The notes beneath the pieces were generated by a model that was given only the letters and a program-made list of their open reading frames with translations, was not told where the DNA came from and did not search any database. Position numbers and translations under genes: made by a program. 64,000 nt of DNA, taken from assembly GCA_900314845.1 (NCBI GenBank), contig OMWV01000046.1:33106-97105 (forward strand), read 5' to 3'. This DNA comes from an uncultured Eubacteriales bacterium (GTDB taxonomy: Bacteria; Bacillota; Clostridia; Lachnospirales; Lachnospiraceae). The first letter of the stretch is position 1; every line of letters begins with the position of its first letter. Positions 37,642-47,269 of the stretch are shown piece after piece.

Positions 37642-38625
37642 TTAAAGAGTAGCATTCATGACAGCTTTTATCGTATGCATGCGGTTTTCCGCTTCGTCAA
37701 AGACGACAGAACGGGCGGATTCGAAAACTTCGTCCGTTACTTCCAGTTCATTGAGGCCGAATTTCTCGGATATCTGTTTGCCTGTCGTTGTGTTCAGGTC
37801 ATGAAAAGCGGGCAGGCAGTGCATAAATACAGCGTCTTTTCCGGCCTTTTCCATCAGAGCTGCATTTACCTGGTAGGGAAGAAGATCATGGATCCTCTCT
37901 TCCCAGATCTGGTCCGGCTCTCCCATGGATACCCAGACATCCGTGTATACGACGTCAGCGTCCTTCACACCCTGATCCGTGTCCTCTGTCAGGGTCACGG
38001 AACCGCCGGACTGCAGGCAGAGTTTTTTGCACTCTTCTACGATCTCGGGATCCGGGAAATATTTTCTGCAGGTGCAGGCTGTAAAATGCATGCCCAGTTT
38101 TGAGCACAGGACCATAAGGGAGTTGCCCATATTGTACCTGGCATCACCCATATAGGTCAGACGGATGCCCTTTATCCTGTCGAATTTCTCTCGGATGGTG
38201 AGGGCATCTGCAAGAACCTGGGTCGGATGGAACTGGTTCGTGAGCCCGTTCCAGACAGGAACGTCTGCATACCGGGCGATTTCCTCGACGATAGACTGAT
38301 CAAAGCCCCTGTATTCTATTCCGTCATAGAGCCTGCCGAGAACTCGGGCTGTATCGGCTATGCTCTCTTTCTTGCCGATCTGAGAAGCGGAAGGGTCAAG
38401 AAATGTGGTATGCATGCCCAGATCATTTGCGGCGACCTCGAAGGAACACCGGGTACGGGTGCTTGTCTTCTCAAAAATGAGGGCGATATTCTTGCCCGGG
38501 TGGTAGAGGGTGGCCTCTCCTCTCTTCTTTTTTGCCTTCAGGTCGGCAGCCATATCGATGAGATAAAGGATCTCATCGGGAGTAAAATCAAAAAGTTTCA
38601 GCAGGTCTTTTCCTTTTAAGTCCAT
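37642..38625 (-). CDS. argF: Ornithine carbamoyltransferase
   Basis: Forms citrulline from ornithine and carbamoyl phosphate, for arginine synthesis or catabolism. It has 327 residues. STRTRCSFE is the carbamoyl-phosphate loop, FHPTQVLAD is conserved, and HCLPAFH is the ornithine-binding Cys region. I start at 38625, where AGAGGG precedes the ATG; the longer frame overlaps pepD. No other arg gene is in the window. Confidence 0.96.
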   Translation of the reverse strand: MDLKGKDLLKLFDFTPDEILYLIDMAADLKAKKKRGEATLYHPGKNIALIFEKTSTRTRCSFEVAANDLGMHTTFLDPSASQIGKKESIADTARVLGRLYDGIEYRGFDQSIVEEIARYADVPVWNGLTNQFHPTQVLADALTIREKFDRIKGIRLTYMGDARYNMGNSLMVLCSKLGMHFTACTCRKYFPDPEIVEECKKLCLQSGGSVTLTEDTDQGVKDADVVYTDVWVSMGEPDQIWEERIHDLLPYQVNAALMEKAGKDAVFMHCLPAFHDLNTTTGKQISEKFGLNELEVTDEVFESARSVVFDEAENRMHTIKAVMNATL

Positions 38626-38648
38626 ATTTTCCCTCTTATCTCCGCGGA

Positions 38649-40109
38649 TCATCCGCAGTATTTTCCAAATTCTTTCAGTACATGAAGGACAAGTTCATAT
38701 GTCCTGGCGACAGATGCTGTGTCCAGGCTTTCCTTTGTTGTGTGGATGTCTAAGATATCCGGCCCTATGCTGACCATGTCAAGACCGGGCATCTTTTTGC
38801 CCAGGATACCGCACTCAAGACCGGCGTGAATGGTCTCGACGGCAGGCTTTTTGCCATTCTGCTTTTCATAAAGGTCCGCTATGAGGGCACAGAGCCTGGA
38901 ATCCGGGTTATAAGGCCATTCGGGATAATCCCCGGCAATGGTGACAGTCCCGCCCAGCCTTTTGGCCAGATGTGTCAGCCTGTCAAGAAGAAGTTTTTTC
39001 CTCGAAGCGACACAGCTCCTTACGGACCAGGTAAGGCAAACGCTCTTTTCTGAGCTTTTGAGGATGCCCAGATTAAGAGATGTCTCCACGAGCCCTTTCA
39101 TATCCATGCTCATGGCCTGAACACCATAAGGCGCTTCAAAAAGCAGGCTTATGATATTTTCAAGAGTTTTCCCCTTGATGACAGGGCAGGCAGCCTCTCC
39201 CAGATCCTCTGCTTTTATGCGGATGCCGGGATCCTGGACCCTGTACTCGTTTTGTATGGTCTTTTCAAATGCGCTGACGCAGTCCATGGCAGCTGTCAGA
39301 TCTTCCGGCCGGATCAGGAGCTGGGCTTTGCATCCATCCGCTATGGCATTGTCCTTCTCGCCGCCGGCCATATCGATGAGGGCGAAGGGAAGGATCCTTT
39401 CAAGCTCAAAAAGGAGCCTGCCCAGCAGTACGTTGGCGTTTGCTCTTTCCTTGTCTATCTCGGAGCCGGAATGGCCTCCTGTAAGACCGCTTATATCAAG
39501 AAAAAGTTTTCTGCCCTGCTCACTCTCTCTTTCTGCCGGAATGGTGCAGGTAAGAGCAGCCCCGCCGGCGCAGCCGACTGTCAGGATCCCCTCCGCTTCC
39601 GAGTCAAGATTCAGAAGGGCGGATGCCTTAAGATCTGACGTATCAAGGGCCAGGGCTCCGTCCATGCCCACTTCCTCCTGGGTCGTGAAAACTACTTCGA
39701 GCGGGGGATGGGCTATGGTATCATCCTCCAGCAGGGCAAGTCCCATTGCCACGGCAATCCCGTCGTCTCCCCCCAGTGACGTATGGTCTGCGTGGATGAA
39801 ACCATCTTCCACCATCAGGCGGATGGCCTCCTTCTCAAGATCGATATCTGTGCCGGGATCTTTTACGCATACCATATCCATATGCCCCTGCAGCATGAGA
39901 ACGGGGGACGGCCCGTATCCCTCGGATGCCGGCTTCTTTATCACGACGTTGAGAGTCTCATCCTGGCGGACTTCAAGATCCAGGGAACGGGCGACGTCCA
40001 CGATATAGTCGCTGATCCCCTGAACATTGTAAGAACCGTGGGGGATACCGCAGATCTTCTCAAAATAGTAAAATACTCTCTCAGGCTTAAGCCCTTCCAA
40101 AACTCCCAT
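38649..40109 (-). CDS. pepD: Aminoacyl-histidine dipeptidase (PepD)
   Basis: An M20-family metallopeptidase that cleaves dipeptides such as Xaa-His. It has 486 residues. The dizinc ligands are in LQGHMDMVCVKDP, GGDDGIAVAMG and TTQEEVGMDG, with the C-terminal IHAGLECG. A lid domain interrupts the catalytic domain. It directly precedes argF. Confidence 0.94.
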   Translation of the reverse strand: MGVLEGLKPERVFYYFEKICGIPHGSYNVQGISDYIVDVARSLDLEVRQDETLNVVIKKPASEGYGPSPVLMLQGHMDMVCVKDPGTDIDLEKEAIRLMVEDGFIHADHTSLGGDDGIAVAMGLALLEDDTIAHPPLEVVFTTQEEVGMDGALALDTSDLKASALLNLDSEAEGILTVGCAGGAALTCTIPAERESEQGRKLFLDISGLTGGHSGSEIDKERANANVLLGRLLFELERILPFALIDMAGGEKDNAIADGCKAQLLIRPEDLTAAMDCVSAFEKTIQNEYRVQDPGIRIKAEDLGEAACPVIKGKTLENIISLLFEAPYGVQAMSMDMKGLVETSLNLGILKSSEKSVCLTWSVRSCVASRKKLLLDRLTHLAKRLGGTVTIAGDYPEWPYNPDSRLCALIADLYEKQNGKKPAVETIHAGLECGILGKKMPGLDMVSIGPDILDIHTTKESLDTASVARTYELVLHVLKEFGKYCG

Positions 40110-40127
40110 GAAACTGTGACTCCTTTA

Positions 40128-41492
40128 TTAATTTTTAAAGCTGTGCACAGGGGCAGGTATCCTTCCGCCTCTGTTTATGAAGTTTTCACAGCCGAATTCA
40201 TTCACCTTCATAACAGGCGCATGTCCCAGCAGTCCTCCGAACTCCACGGTATCACCGACCTTTTTTCCCCAGGCGGGGATGACCCTGACTGCGGTCGTTT
40301 TCTGATTGACCATTCCTATAGCAGCTTCGTCGGCAATGATCCCGGATATGGTCGATGCCGTTGTGCCGCCCGGTATGGCGATCATATCAAGACCTACGGA
40401 GCAGACACAGGTCATTGCTTCCAGTTTTTCTATTGTGAGCGCTCCTGCCTCCACGGCATCTATCATGCCCTGATCTTCCGATACGGGGATAAATGCTCCG
40501 GAAAGTCCCCCTACATAGGAGGAAGCCATGATACCGCCCTTTTTGACCTGATCGTTGAGCAGGGCAAGGGCTGCAGTGGTGCCGGGCGCCCCGGCATACT
40601 CCACGCCGATCTCCTGCAGGATATCTGCCACGCTGTCCCCGATAGCCGGTGTCGGCGCCAGGGAAAGATCTATGATCCCGAAAGGGACGCCCAGCCTTGA
40701 GGATGCCTCGCGGGCAACAAGCTGGCCGACCCGGGTTATCTTGAATGCCGTCTTTTTTATGGTCTCGCACAGGACGTCAAAGCCCTGGCCGCGGACAGTC
40801 TCCAGAGCCCTTTTTACAACACCGGGGCCGCTGACTCCCACGCTGATCACGCTCTCGCCCTCTGTCACGCCGTGGAAAGCCCCTGCCATGAAAGGATTGT
40901 CATCAGGGGCATTGCAGAATACGACAAGCTTTGCGCAGGCTATGCCGCACTGGTCCTTTGTAAGATAAGCCGCTTCTTTTACTTTTTCTCCCAGAAGCTT
41001 GACGGCGTCCATGTCTATGCCGGTCCTTGTGGATCCCACGTTTACAGAACTGCAGACAAGCTCTGTCGATGCCAGCGCCTGGGGTATGGATTCTATTAAA
41101 AGGCGGTCAGCCTTCGTCATGCCCTTGGATACGAGGGCGGAATAACCTCCCAGGAAATTCACTCCCACGGTGTGCGCCGCCTTGTCCAGTGTCTGTGCGA
41201 TCTTTATGAAATCTTCAGGCTGACGGCAGCAGCTGCCGCCGACAAGGGCTATGGGCGTGACGGATATTCTCTTGTTGACTATGGGGATACCGTATTCCAG
41301 CTCGATGTCCTGACCGGTCTTGACCAGGTTCTCAGCCTTTTTTGTGATCTTATCGTAGATCCGGCTGCACACGGTGTCTACATTCTCGTGGCAGCAGTCC
41401 AGCAGGCTGATCCCCATGGTGATGGTGCGCACATCGAGGTTGGACTCCTCTATCATCTTGTTTGTCTCACTGACCTCATATATGTTGATCAT
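40128..41492 (-). CDS. UPF0210 (PFL family, DUF711) protein
   Basis: A 454-residue protein of a conserved family with structural similarity to pyruvate formate-lyase barrels but no known reaction. [32 protein letters not shown] and [23 protein letters not shown] are family hallmarks. It follows an ACT-domain gene, the usual pair for this family, which suggests amino-acid-responsive metabolism. Confidence 0.94.
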   Translation of the reverse strand: MINIYEVSETNKMIEESNLDVRTITMGISLLDCCHENVDTVCSRIYDKITKKAENLVKTGQDIELEYGIPIVNKRISVTPIALVGGSCCRQPEDFIKIAQTLDKAAHTVGVNFLGGYSALVSKGMTKADRLLIESIPQALASTELVCSSVNVGSTRTGIDMDAVKLLGEKVKEAAYLTKDQCGIACAKLVVFCNAPDDNPFMAGAFHGVTEGESVISVGVSGPGVVKRALETVRGQGFDVLCETIKKTAFKITRVGQLVAREASSRLGVPFGIIDLSLAPTPAIGDSVADILQEIGVEYAGAPGTTAALALLNDQVKKGGIMASSYVGGLSGAFIPVSEDQGMIDAVEAGALTIEKLEAMTCVCSVGLDMIAIPGGTTASTISGIIADEAAIGMVNQKTTAVRVIPAWGKKVGDTVEFGGLLGHAPVMKVNEFGCENFINRGGRIPAPVHSFKN

Positions 41493-41513
41493 ATTGTGTC
41501 CCCCGCTCGCTTT

Positions 41514-41786
41514 TTATATTCTGTGCATTACATCGAAGATGTCTTCATGCTGCATCTTGATCTGGACGCCCAGGTCATCGCCGATTTTTGCCAGATCAGC
41601 TGCCAGCAGGGCGAAATCCCTGTCCGCCTTATTGGCGTCGGCTATCATCATCATATGAAAATATCCCTGAATGATAGACTGATCTATATCAAGGATATTG
41701 ATATTGTGCTGAGAGAGGAATGTGCAGACAGCTGCGATGATCCCGACTCTGTCCTTGCCTATTACTGTGATAATTGTTTTTTTCAT
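41514..41786 (-). CDS. ACT-domain protein (UPF0237)
   Basis: A stand-alone ACT domain of 90 residues: KKTIITVIGKDRVGIIAAV is the first beta strand and loop. Such domains bind amino acids, and this one is predicted to regulate or accompany the downstream UPF0210 protein. Confidence 0.95.
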   Translation of the reverse strand: MKKTIITVIGKDRVGIIAAVCTFLSQHNINILDIDQSIIQGYFHMMMIADANKADRDFALLAADLAKIGDDLGVQIKMQHEDIFDVMHRI

Positions 41787-41813
41787 TATTTTTCACTCCG
41801 CTGTGTTGAAAGG

Positions 41814-41860
41814 CGCAGCAGCTGCCTGGCCGGCAGGGACCGGGGGCGGAAGATGCTGCG
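41814..41860. repeat. Nested intercistronic hairpin
   Basis: CGCAGCA (41814-41820) pairs with TGCTGCG (41854-41860), and CTGCC/GGCAG (41822-41836) forms an inner hairpin. It lies between the metallo-hydrolase stop and the ACT gene. No T-run follows, so it is not a standard terminator. Confidence 0.45.
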
Positions 41861-41867
41861 GATGCTT

Positions 41868-42665
41868 TTAGTCAATAGAAAATGTCTCTGAGGCTTTGTC
41901 CCTCGGCGCGACACTGAGGCTGAAATTTATGTCTCTCTTGTCATGATCCCGAAAAAGTTCGGCCCTGACCGTTTCCAGTGCCAGATCTGGGAAGTTGTTT
42001 TCCTTGCTCAGGTGGCCCAGGATCACGTTGTGCAGTCTGCTGTTGTTTAAAGAGCCTATGAGGCGGGCAGACATCTCATTGCTCAGATGACCGTAATTGC
42101 CTGCTATCCTGACCTTGAGGGGATAGGGATAAGGGCCGGTCTCCAGCATGCCTGTGTCATGATTAGCTTCCACGTAGAGCAGATCGCAGCCGCCAAGGGA
42201 CTGGGTGATGTAATCATCAAACCTGCCCAGATCCGTGACGGTCCCGATCCTTCTTCTGCCGTCATCTACCCTGTAGCAGACAGGATCCCGCGCGTCGTGG
42301 GAAACAGATATAGGATGTATCTGAAGATCCTCCACGGAAAAATCCTGGTCCGCCTTTACAGGATGAAAAAGGGAGGGGTCTATTTTTCCCAGGGAGCTCA
42401 TCCGGCTGATCTCCATCAGAGTCCCTTTCGTCGCGTATATGGGAACATGGTACTTTCTTGACCAGACTCCGATCCCCTTTACGTGATCGGAGTGCTCGTG
42501 CGTGATCAGCACGGCATCTATATCTGAGCCTGTAAGTCCCAGCCCCGAGAGCCCCTCCTCTATTTTTTTCTTGCTGATGCCTGCGTCTATCAGGATATTT
42601 GTGCTGCCGCTTCCTATATAGAGGCAGTTGCCGCTGCTGCCGCTCGCAATCGATGCAAAGCGCAT
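41868..42665 (-). CDS. MBL-fold metallo-hydrolase (WalJ/YycJ-like)
   Basis: A 265-residue metallo-beta-lactamase-fold hydrolase. ASGSSGNCLYIG at the N-terminus and THEHSDHVKGIGVW (metal site) match the YycJ/WalJ type, whose members are proposed 5' exonucleases linked to mismatch repair or wall control. No walKR genes are nearby. I start at 42665, with AAAGGATG eight bases upstream; two further in-frame ATGs (42674, 42686) are possible and overlap the upstream gene. Confidence 0.9.
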   Translation of the reverse strand: MRFASIASGSSGNCLYIGSGSTNILIDAGISKKKIEEGLSGLGLTGSDIDAVLITHEHSDHVKGIGVWSRKYHVPIYATKGTLMEISRMSSLGKIDPSLFHPVKADQDFSVEDLQIHPISVSHDARDPVCYRVDDGRRRIGTVTDLGRFDDYITQSLGGCDLLYVEANHDTGMLETGPYPYPLKVRIAGNYGHLSNEMSARLIGSLNNSRLHNVILGHLSKENNFPDLALETVRAELFRDHDKRDINFSLSVAPRDKASETFSID

Positions 42666-42678
42666 ATGCTTCATCCTT

Positions 42679-42960
42679 TCAGACATGCTTTATTTCTTTA
42701 TTGATGGTGTCCTCTCCCACGATCTCCAGTCCGAATATGACTCTGAGGGAACCGGATCCATAGGAGAGCGGCCATACGTGTGACTTGGCATAGGCGTCTG
42801 TCACAGGCTCTCTTCTGCCTTCGTCTATCGCTTCCTGATAGGATCTGTGTCCGTCGCAAGATTTATATTTGTACCAGTGTCCGTCCATATCCTTGACAAA
42901 TATCATGTCGGGGTCTGACGGGATCGTTCCCGCGTCAAGAACCTGTACCAGCTTTACCAT
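42679..42960 (-). CDS. Hypothetical protein (93 aa)
   Basis: A small soluble protein with no recognised family. It is rich in charged and aromatic residues (DMDGHWYKYKS). It has a good ribosome site (GGAGG) and its own promoter, and its stop region overlaps possible starts of the metallo-hydrolase. No signal peptide or membrane segment. Confidence 0.75.
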   Translation of the reverse strand: MVKLVQVLDAGTIPSDPDMIFVKDMDGHWYKYKSCDGHRSYQEAIDEGRREPVTDAYAKSHVWPLSYGSGSLRVIFGLEIVGEDTINKEIKHV

Positions 42961-42988
42961 ATGAAAACCTCCTTGGATACAACTGCTT

Positions 42989-43016
42989 ATTGTATCATAT
43001 ATCGCTATTTCTGTAA
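42989..43016 (-). promoter_or_regulatory. Promoter of the 93-aa gene and metallo-hydrolase
   Basis: On the minus strand TTACAG (43016-43011), 16 bp and an extended -10, TGATACAAT (hexamer 42994-42989). The start codon at 42960 lies about 28 bp downstream. Confidence 0.6.
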
Positions 43017-43021
43017 CATTT

Positions 43022-43708
43022 TTATTCGTTCAGCGCATAAAAAGTTGTGCCGTCTATGGTCTTATAACTTACAGCCTGGGAAAAGTCAACACCGCTTGTC
43101 ATATTAAAATAGAGATAATCTCCTATCACATCAGCTCCGTGGAGGGCATCCATGACTGCCCTTCTGCAGGCACTGCCTTCTCCGCTTGCCATCACCCGGT
43201 CCATAAATCCGTTGACTGCCGGAGGGAACTGCCCGGGGTCGTAGAGGACTCCTTCCAGTGTGTTGGGAAATTTCTTGCTTCTGATCCTGTTTATGATGAC
43301 CTGAGCTACCCCGACCTGTGATTCATAGCTTTCGTTTCCTGCCTCACAGTACACTTCACTGGCAAACATATAGATCTCATCTTCCGTCATATCGACAAGT
43401 AGGGCAGAGTCATCGGTATCCGTGCTGCCGGTCTCCTTTTCTTTCTTAGCTGCCTTTGCAGCCTTGAGAACCTGGGGCGCCTTGTAAAGATCATCGTCTG
43501 TGTTTATCTCAACGTACCGGCTGGCGCTTGATACGATCCTGCCGGGGATATCTGCCTTCGGCCCCTGCACTTTTACAGAGGGTGTGCTGCCTTCGGTCTC
43601 ATCCTGAGCCATGGCCGAAAATGCTGCAGTTACTGCCAGGACCATGCAGAGCAGGGCGGGGAACAGACGGCCGGAAATGCCGTGTCTTACAAACCAGTCT
43701 TTCTTCAT
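43022..43708 (-). CDS. Secreted SleB/CwlJ-like cell wall hydrolase
   Basis: A 228-residue exported protein. Residues 1-34 form a signal peptide (basic start, hydrophobic core, FSAMAQ-DE cleavage). The Hydrolase_2 domain occupies about 120-228: FASEVYCEAGNESYESQVGVAQVIINRI contains the catalytic Glu, and YDPGQFPPAVNG is typical. Such domains act as lytic transglycosylases, in spores or in vegetative wall turnover. Which role applies here is unclear. Confidence 0.9.
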   Translation of the reverse strand: MKKDWFVRHGISGRLFPALLCMVLAVTAAFSAMAQDETEGSTPSVKVQGPKADIPGRIVSSASRYVEINTDDDLYKAPQVLKAAKAAKKEKETGSTDTDDSALLVDMTEDEIYMFASEVYCEAGNESYESQVGVAQVIINRIRSKKFPNTLEGVLYDPGQFPPAVNGFMDRVMASGEGSACRRAVMDALHGADVIGDYLYFNMTSGVDFSQAVSYKTIDGTTFYALNE

Positions 43709-43789
43709 CGATTCACCTCTTTAATTCAGACTATCTTTTTATTATATATCAATTTCAGCATATTTAACAGATGAAAATGAATCTGCGCT

Positions 43790-44386
43790 TCAGCCCAGTT
43801 TCTTCTTAAGCTGGAGGCGGACATGGTCCAGACTGGTATTATTTTCTATGACGAATCGGCATTTTTGCGTAAAATACTCATCGGGTCTCTGATTTTTCAT
43901 GACAGCGTCCACCTTCTCATCGGAATAGCCGCGGGTAACTTTCATGCGCTCCCTGCGGATAGCCGGGTCTGTATATACATACCAGAATTCATCACAGATA
44001 TCCTCGTAGCCGCAGTCCAGCAGGATGGCCGACTCCAGGGCCGCGAAGGAGTATTTTCCGGATGCCGCTGCTTCTTTTATCAGTCTTTCTATCTCCTTGC
44101 GGACATAGGGGTGGGTCATGCTGTTTAAGGCTTCCAGCTCTTTTTTGTTATGAAAAACCGCCTCTGCCAGTCTTTTCCTGTCTATCTCACCGTCCGGTCC
44201 CAGGATCTGCCTGCCGAAATGATCTACGATCAGGTCGTAGCTGGCACCGCCCTTGAGTGTGAGAGAGCGGGCCAGGTCATCTGATATGATCACAAATGCT
44301 CCGAATTCATCCCTGAGCATCTTCATGACTTCAGATTTGCCTGTTCCGGCTCCTCCGGTGACTCCGTATACTTTAAAATCTTTCAT
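43790..44386 (-). CDS. coaE: Dephospho-CoA kinase
   Basis: The last step of coenzyme A synthesis. It has 198 residues, with P-loop GVTGGAGTGKSEV, DDLARSLT and HPYVRKEIE typical of CoaE. It follows polA by 16 bp, the usual polA-coaE pair. Confidence 0.96.
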   Translation of the reverse strand: MKDFKVYGVTGGAGTGKSEVMKMLRDEFGAFVIISDDLARSLTLKGGASYDLIVDHFGRQILGPDGEIDRKRLAEAVFHNKKELEALNSMTHPYVRKEIERLIKEAAASGKYSFAALESAILLDCGYEDICDEFWYVYTDPAIRRERMKVTRGYSDEKVDAVMKNQRPDEYFTQKCRFVIENNTSLDHVRLQLKKKLG

Positions 44387-44402
44387 TTCTGCACCTTCTT
44401 TT

Positions 44403-47072
44403 TTATTTCAGCTCATACCAGCTGCTGCCCACGTTCATATCCACCACCAGAGGGACAGACAGGGCCGTCGCGCCGCACATTTCCTCGTTTAATATTTTCT
44501 TTACCTCTTCTGCTTCCTGGGGAGGGGCTTCTATGAGAAGTTCATCGTGGATCTGCAGGATGAGATGGGCTTTCAGTTTCTCTGCCTTGAGCCGGCGGCT
44601 GACCTTGATCATGGCTATCTTTATGATGTCGGCAGCCGTTCCCTGTATGGGGGAGTTCATGGCCACTCTCTCGCCGAAGTTCCTCTGTGCGAAGTTCCTG
44701 GATCTCAGTTCCGGTATCGGGCGGATCCTCCCGTAGAGGGTGCGGGAAAATCCTTTTTCCTTTGCCTCTTCTACGCACCTGTCCAGGAAGGTCTTTATTC
44801 CCGGATATGTTTCAAAATACTGCCGGATGTATTCCTGGGCTTCTTTGCGGCTTATGTCCAGATCCTGGCTCAAGCCGAAGGAACTGATCCCGTACACGAT
44901 CCCGAAGTTGACCGCCTTGGCGCTGCGCCTGAGCGCAGGTGTGACCTGGTCAAAGGGAACGTGAAATACTTTAGAAGCTGTGATCCTGTGGATATCTTCG
45001 TCCTGCCGGTAGGCATCTATGAGATTTTCATCTCCGGCCATATGAGCCAGGACCCGGAGTTCTATCTGGGAATAGTCCGCATTGATGAAAACTTTTCCTT
45101 CTTCGGGTACAAATACCTTGCGGATGAGCCTTCCAAGCTCTTCACGGACAGGGATATTCTGAAGGTTGGGATCCGTACAGCTCAGTCTTCCTGTTGCCGT
45201 TATCGTCTGGTTGAAATTGCAGTGGATCTTCTGATCTTCCGGACGGATAAATGAAGCCAGGCCGTCTGCGTATGTTGATTTTAGCTTTGTCAGCTGGCGG
45301 TATTCCAGGATCATGCCGATGATGGGATCCCTGCCCCGGAGTTTTTCCAGGACATCGGCCGATGTGGAGTATCCGGTCTTTGTTTTTTTTGCGGAGGGCA
45401 GATTCATCTTTTCAAAGAGGATGTGCCCCAGCTGTTTAGGTGAGTTGATATTGAAGATCTCTCCTGCCAGGTCGTATATGTTTTGTTCCAGTTCGTCTAT
45501 CCTTCCTGTCAGGCGCCTGCCGTAATCCTCCAGCTCTTTTCTCTCCACCCGGATCCCCCAGTGTTCCATATCGTGCAGGACGTATACGACAGGCATCTCT
45601 ATGTCCGCAAAGAGCCGGTCCATCCCCTCTTCCTTCAGCCTTTGCATCAGGACAGAGGAAGCCATTACGGGCACGCTTACCTTCATCCCTATATAGCTGA
45701 GTACCTTTTCTCTGTCCTCTTCCCATTCCTCGGAGAGACTTTTTTTCTTCATCAGGTCGGCTCTGGAAGGAAGGGTCTTTTCCAGGTAATTCTGGGAAAT
45801 GCTGTCGTAGTGATAGTCATCTGCCAGGGGGTTGAGCAGGTAGGCTGCCGTCATGGAGTCATAGACCCTGTCCTCCTCAGTCAGTTTCAGCCACTGAAGC
45901 TGTCCCTTCAGGTCATCAGTCCAGGCAGCGTCTGCCAGGGATATGAGTGCGCTCACAAGGTCCGCCAGGTCATCCCGGCTGATCCCATCCTGTACAGGTA
46001 TGAAGCAGGAAGCAGGCGAGGATGGGGTCTTTTCCTCATCCTCCGGCATGGTCAGTGCCAGTCCCTCAAAGTCTTCTTCCTTAAAATACTGGAATCCCAG
46101 GCTGCTTCCTTTTGCGGCAGCCATCAACCTGTCTTTCAGCCGGCAAAAATCATCCGGGCTGTCCACAAGCTGGGCATTTTCGCAGGCAGTGCCTTCCTGA
46201 GAGGGAATGTCATCGAATCTTTTGAGGATATTTTTCAGTTCCAGCTTTTTTAACAGCTCATAGGATGTCTCGTTCATCATATCATGCAGGGATGCGTCCG
46301 CCGGATCAAAATCAAGAGGGCAGTCTGTCCTTATCGTGGCCAGAGTCTTGGAAAAGCTGGCCTGATCAAAGAACTTTACGATATTCTCCGAGGCTTTTTT
46401 CGGTTTTATCTCAGCCGCATGTTCGCGGGCCGTATCAATATCGTGCCAGGCGCTGATGATCTTGGAGGCAGTCTTCTCTCCTATGCCCGGGACACCGGGG
46501 ATATTGTCCGAGCTGTCTCCCATCAGGGCTTTCATGTCTATAAATTCTGTCGGTGTGACATTGTACCTGGCCATGACGTCGGCGGCATGATAATTTTCAA
46601 CTTCCGTCCCGTTCATCCGGGTCTTTGGAATGCGGATCATGATTTTATCTGTTGCCAGCTGCAGCAGATCCCTGTCACCGGATATGATGGAAACGTCCCA
46701 TCCCATATTTTCATAGATCCGGCTCAGGGTGCCGAGAATATCATCCGCTTCATATCCTGCCTTTTCTACTGTCTTTATGTTCATGGCGCCCAGCAGGTCC
46801 TTGAGGACAGGCACCTGCTCTCTCAGCTCATCAGCCATGGGCTTTCTTGTGCCCTTGTATTCCTTATACATCTCGTGCCGGAACGTGGGGGCATGTACGT
46901 CGAAGGCAACGACCAGACCATCCGGCTTTTCCTCATCAAGGATCTTGAACATGATGTTCAGAAAGCCATAGATGGCGTTTGTGTGAAGGCCCTGGGCATT
47001 CGTAAGAGGGGGGATGCCGAAATAGGCCCGGTTGAGGATGCTGTGTCCATCTATCATAACGATTTTATTCAT
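44403..47072 (-). CDS. polA: DNA polymerase I
   Basis: Repair and Okazaki-fragment polymerase of 889 residues. The N-terminal 5' nuclease is complete (AFDVHAPTFRHE, EADDILGTL, SGDRDLLQLA, GDSSDNIPGVPGIGEKTA). The 3'-5' exonuclease domain looks inactive: the usual DxE motif is replaced by LGFQYFKEEDFEGLAL. Polymerase motif A is DYSQIELRVLAH, motif B RRSAKAVNFGIVYG and motif C QIHDELLIEAP. This matches Bacillus/clostridial Pol I without proofreading. Confidence 0.97.
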   Translation of the reverse strand: MNKIVMIDGHSILNRAYFGIPPLTNAQGLHTNAIYGFLNIMFKILDEEKPDGLVVAFDVHAPTFRHEMYKEYKGTRKPMADELREQVPVLKDLLGAMNIKTVEKAGYEADDILGTLSRIYENMGWDVSIISGDRDLLQLATDKIMIRIPKTRMNGTEVENYHAADVMARYNVTPTEFIDMKALMGDSSDNIPGVPGIGEKTASKIISAWHDIDTAREHAAEIKPKKASENIVKFFDQASFSKTLATIRTDCPLDFDPADASLHDMMNETSYELLKKLELKNILKRFDDIPSQEGTACENAQLVDSPDDFCRLKDRLMAAAKGSSLGFQYFKEEDFEGLALTMPEDEEKTPSSPASCFIPVQDGISRDDLADLVSALISLADAAWTDDLKGQLQWLKLTEEDRVYDSMTAAYLLNPLADDYHYDSISQNYLEKTLPSRADLMKKKSLSEEWEEDREKVLSYIGMKVSVPVMASSVLMQRLKEEGMDRLFADIEMPVVYVLHDMEHWGIRVERKELEDYGRRLTGRIDELEQNIYDLAGEIFNINSPKQLGHILFEKMNLPSAKKTKTGYSTSADVLEKLRGRDPIIGMILEYRQLTKLKSTYADGLASFIRPEDQKIHCNFNQTITATGRLSCTDPNLQNIPVREELGRLIRKVFVPEEGKVFINADYSQIELRVLAHMAGDENLIDAYRQDEDIHRITASKVFHVPFDQVTPALRRSAKAVNFGIVYGISSFGLSQDLDISRKEAQEYIRQYFETYPGIKTFLDRCVEEAKEKGFSRTLYGRIRPIPELRSRNFAQRNFGERVAMNSPIQGTAADIIKIAMIKVSRRLKAEKLKAHLILQIHDELLIEAPPQEAEEVKKILNEEMCGATALSVPLVVDMNVGSSWYELK

Positions 47073-47269
47073 AACAAGTCTCCGTTTCTGTGGATACTGA
47101 CTTTATTTGGATTTATTATAAATTATTTTGATGGCTTTGTCACTATCAGCCAGGTGCCTGGGAAGCAGTCTCTCTATCAAATTGTCAGGATCTCTATTGA
47201 CCAAAGCCGAATTCAGATGTATAGTAAATATACCACGCAAACATTCTATCTTTTTTGGAGATCTGTCTT

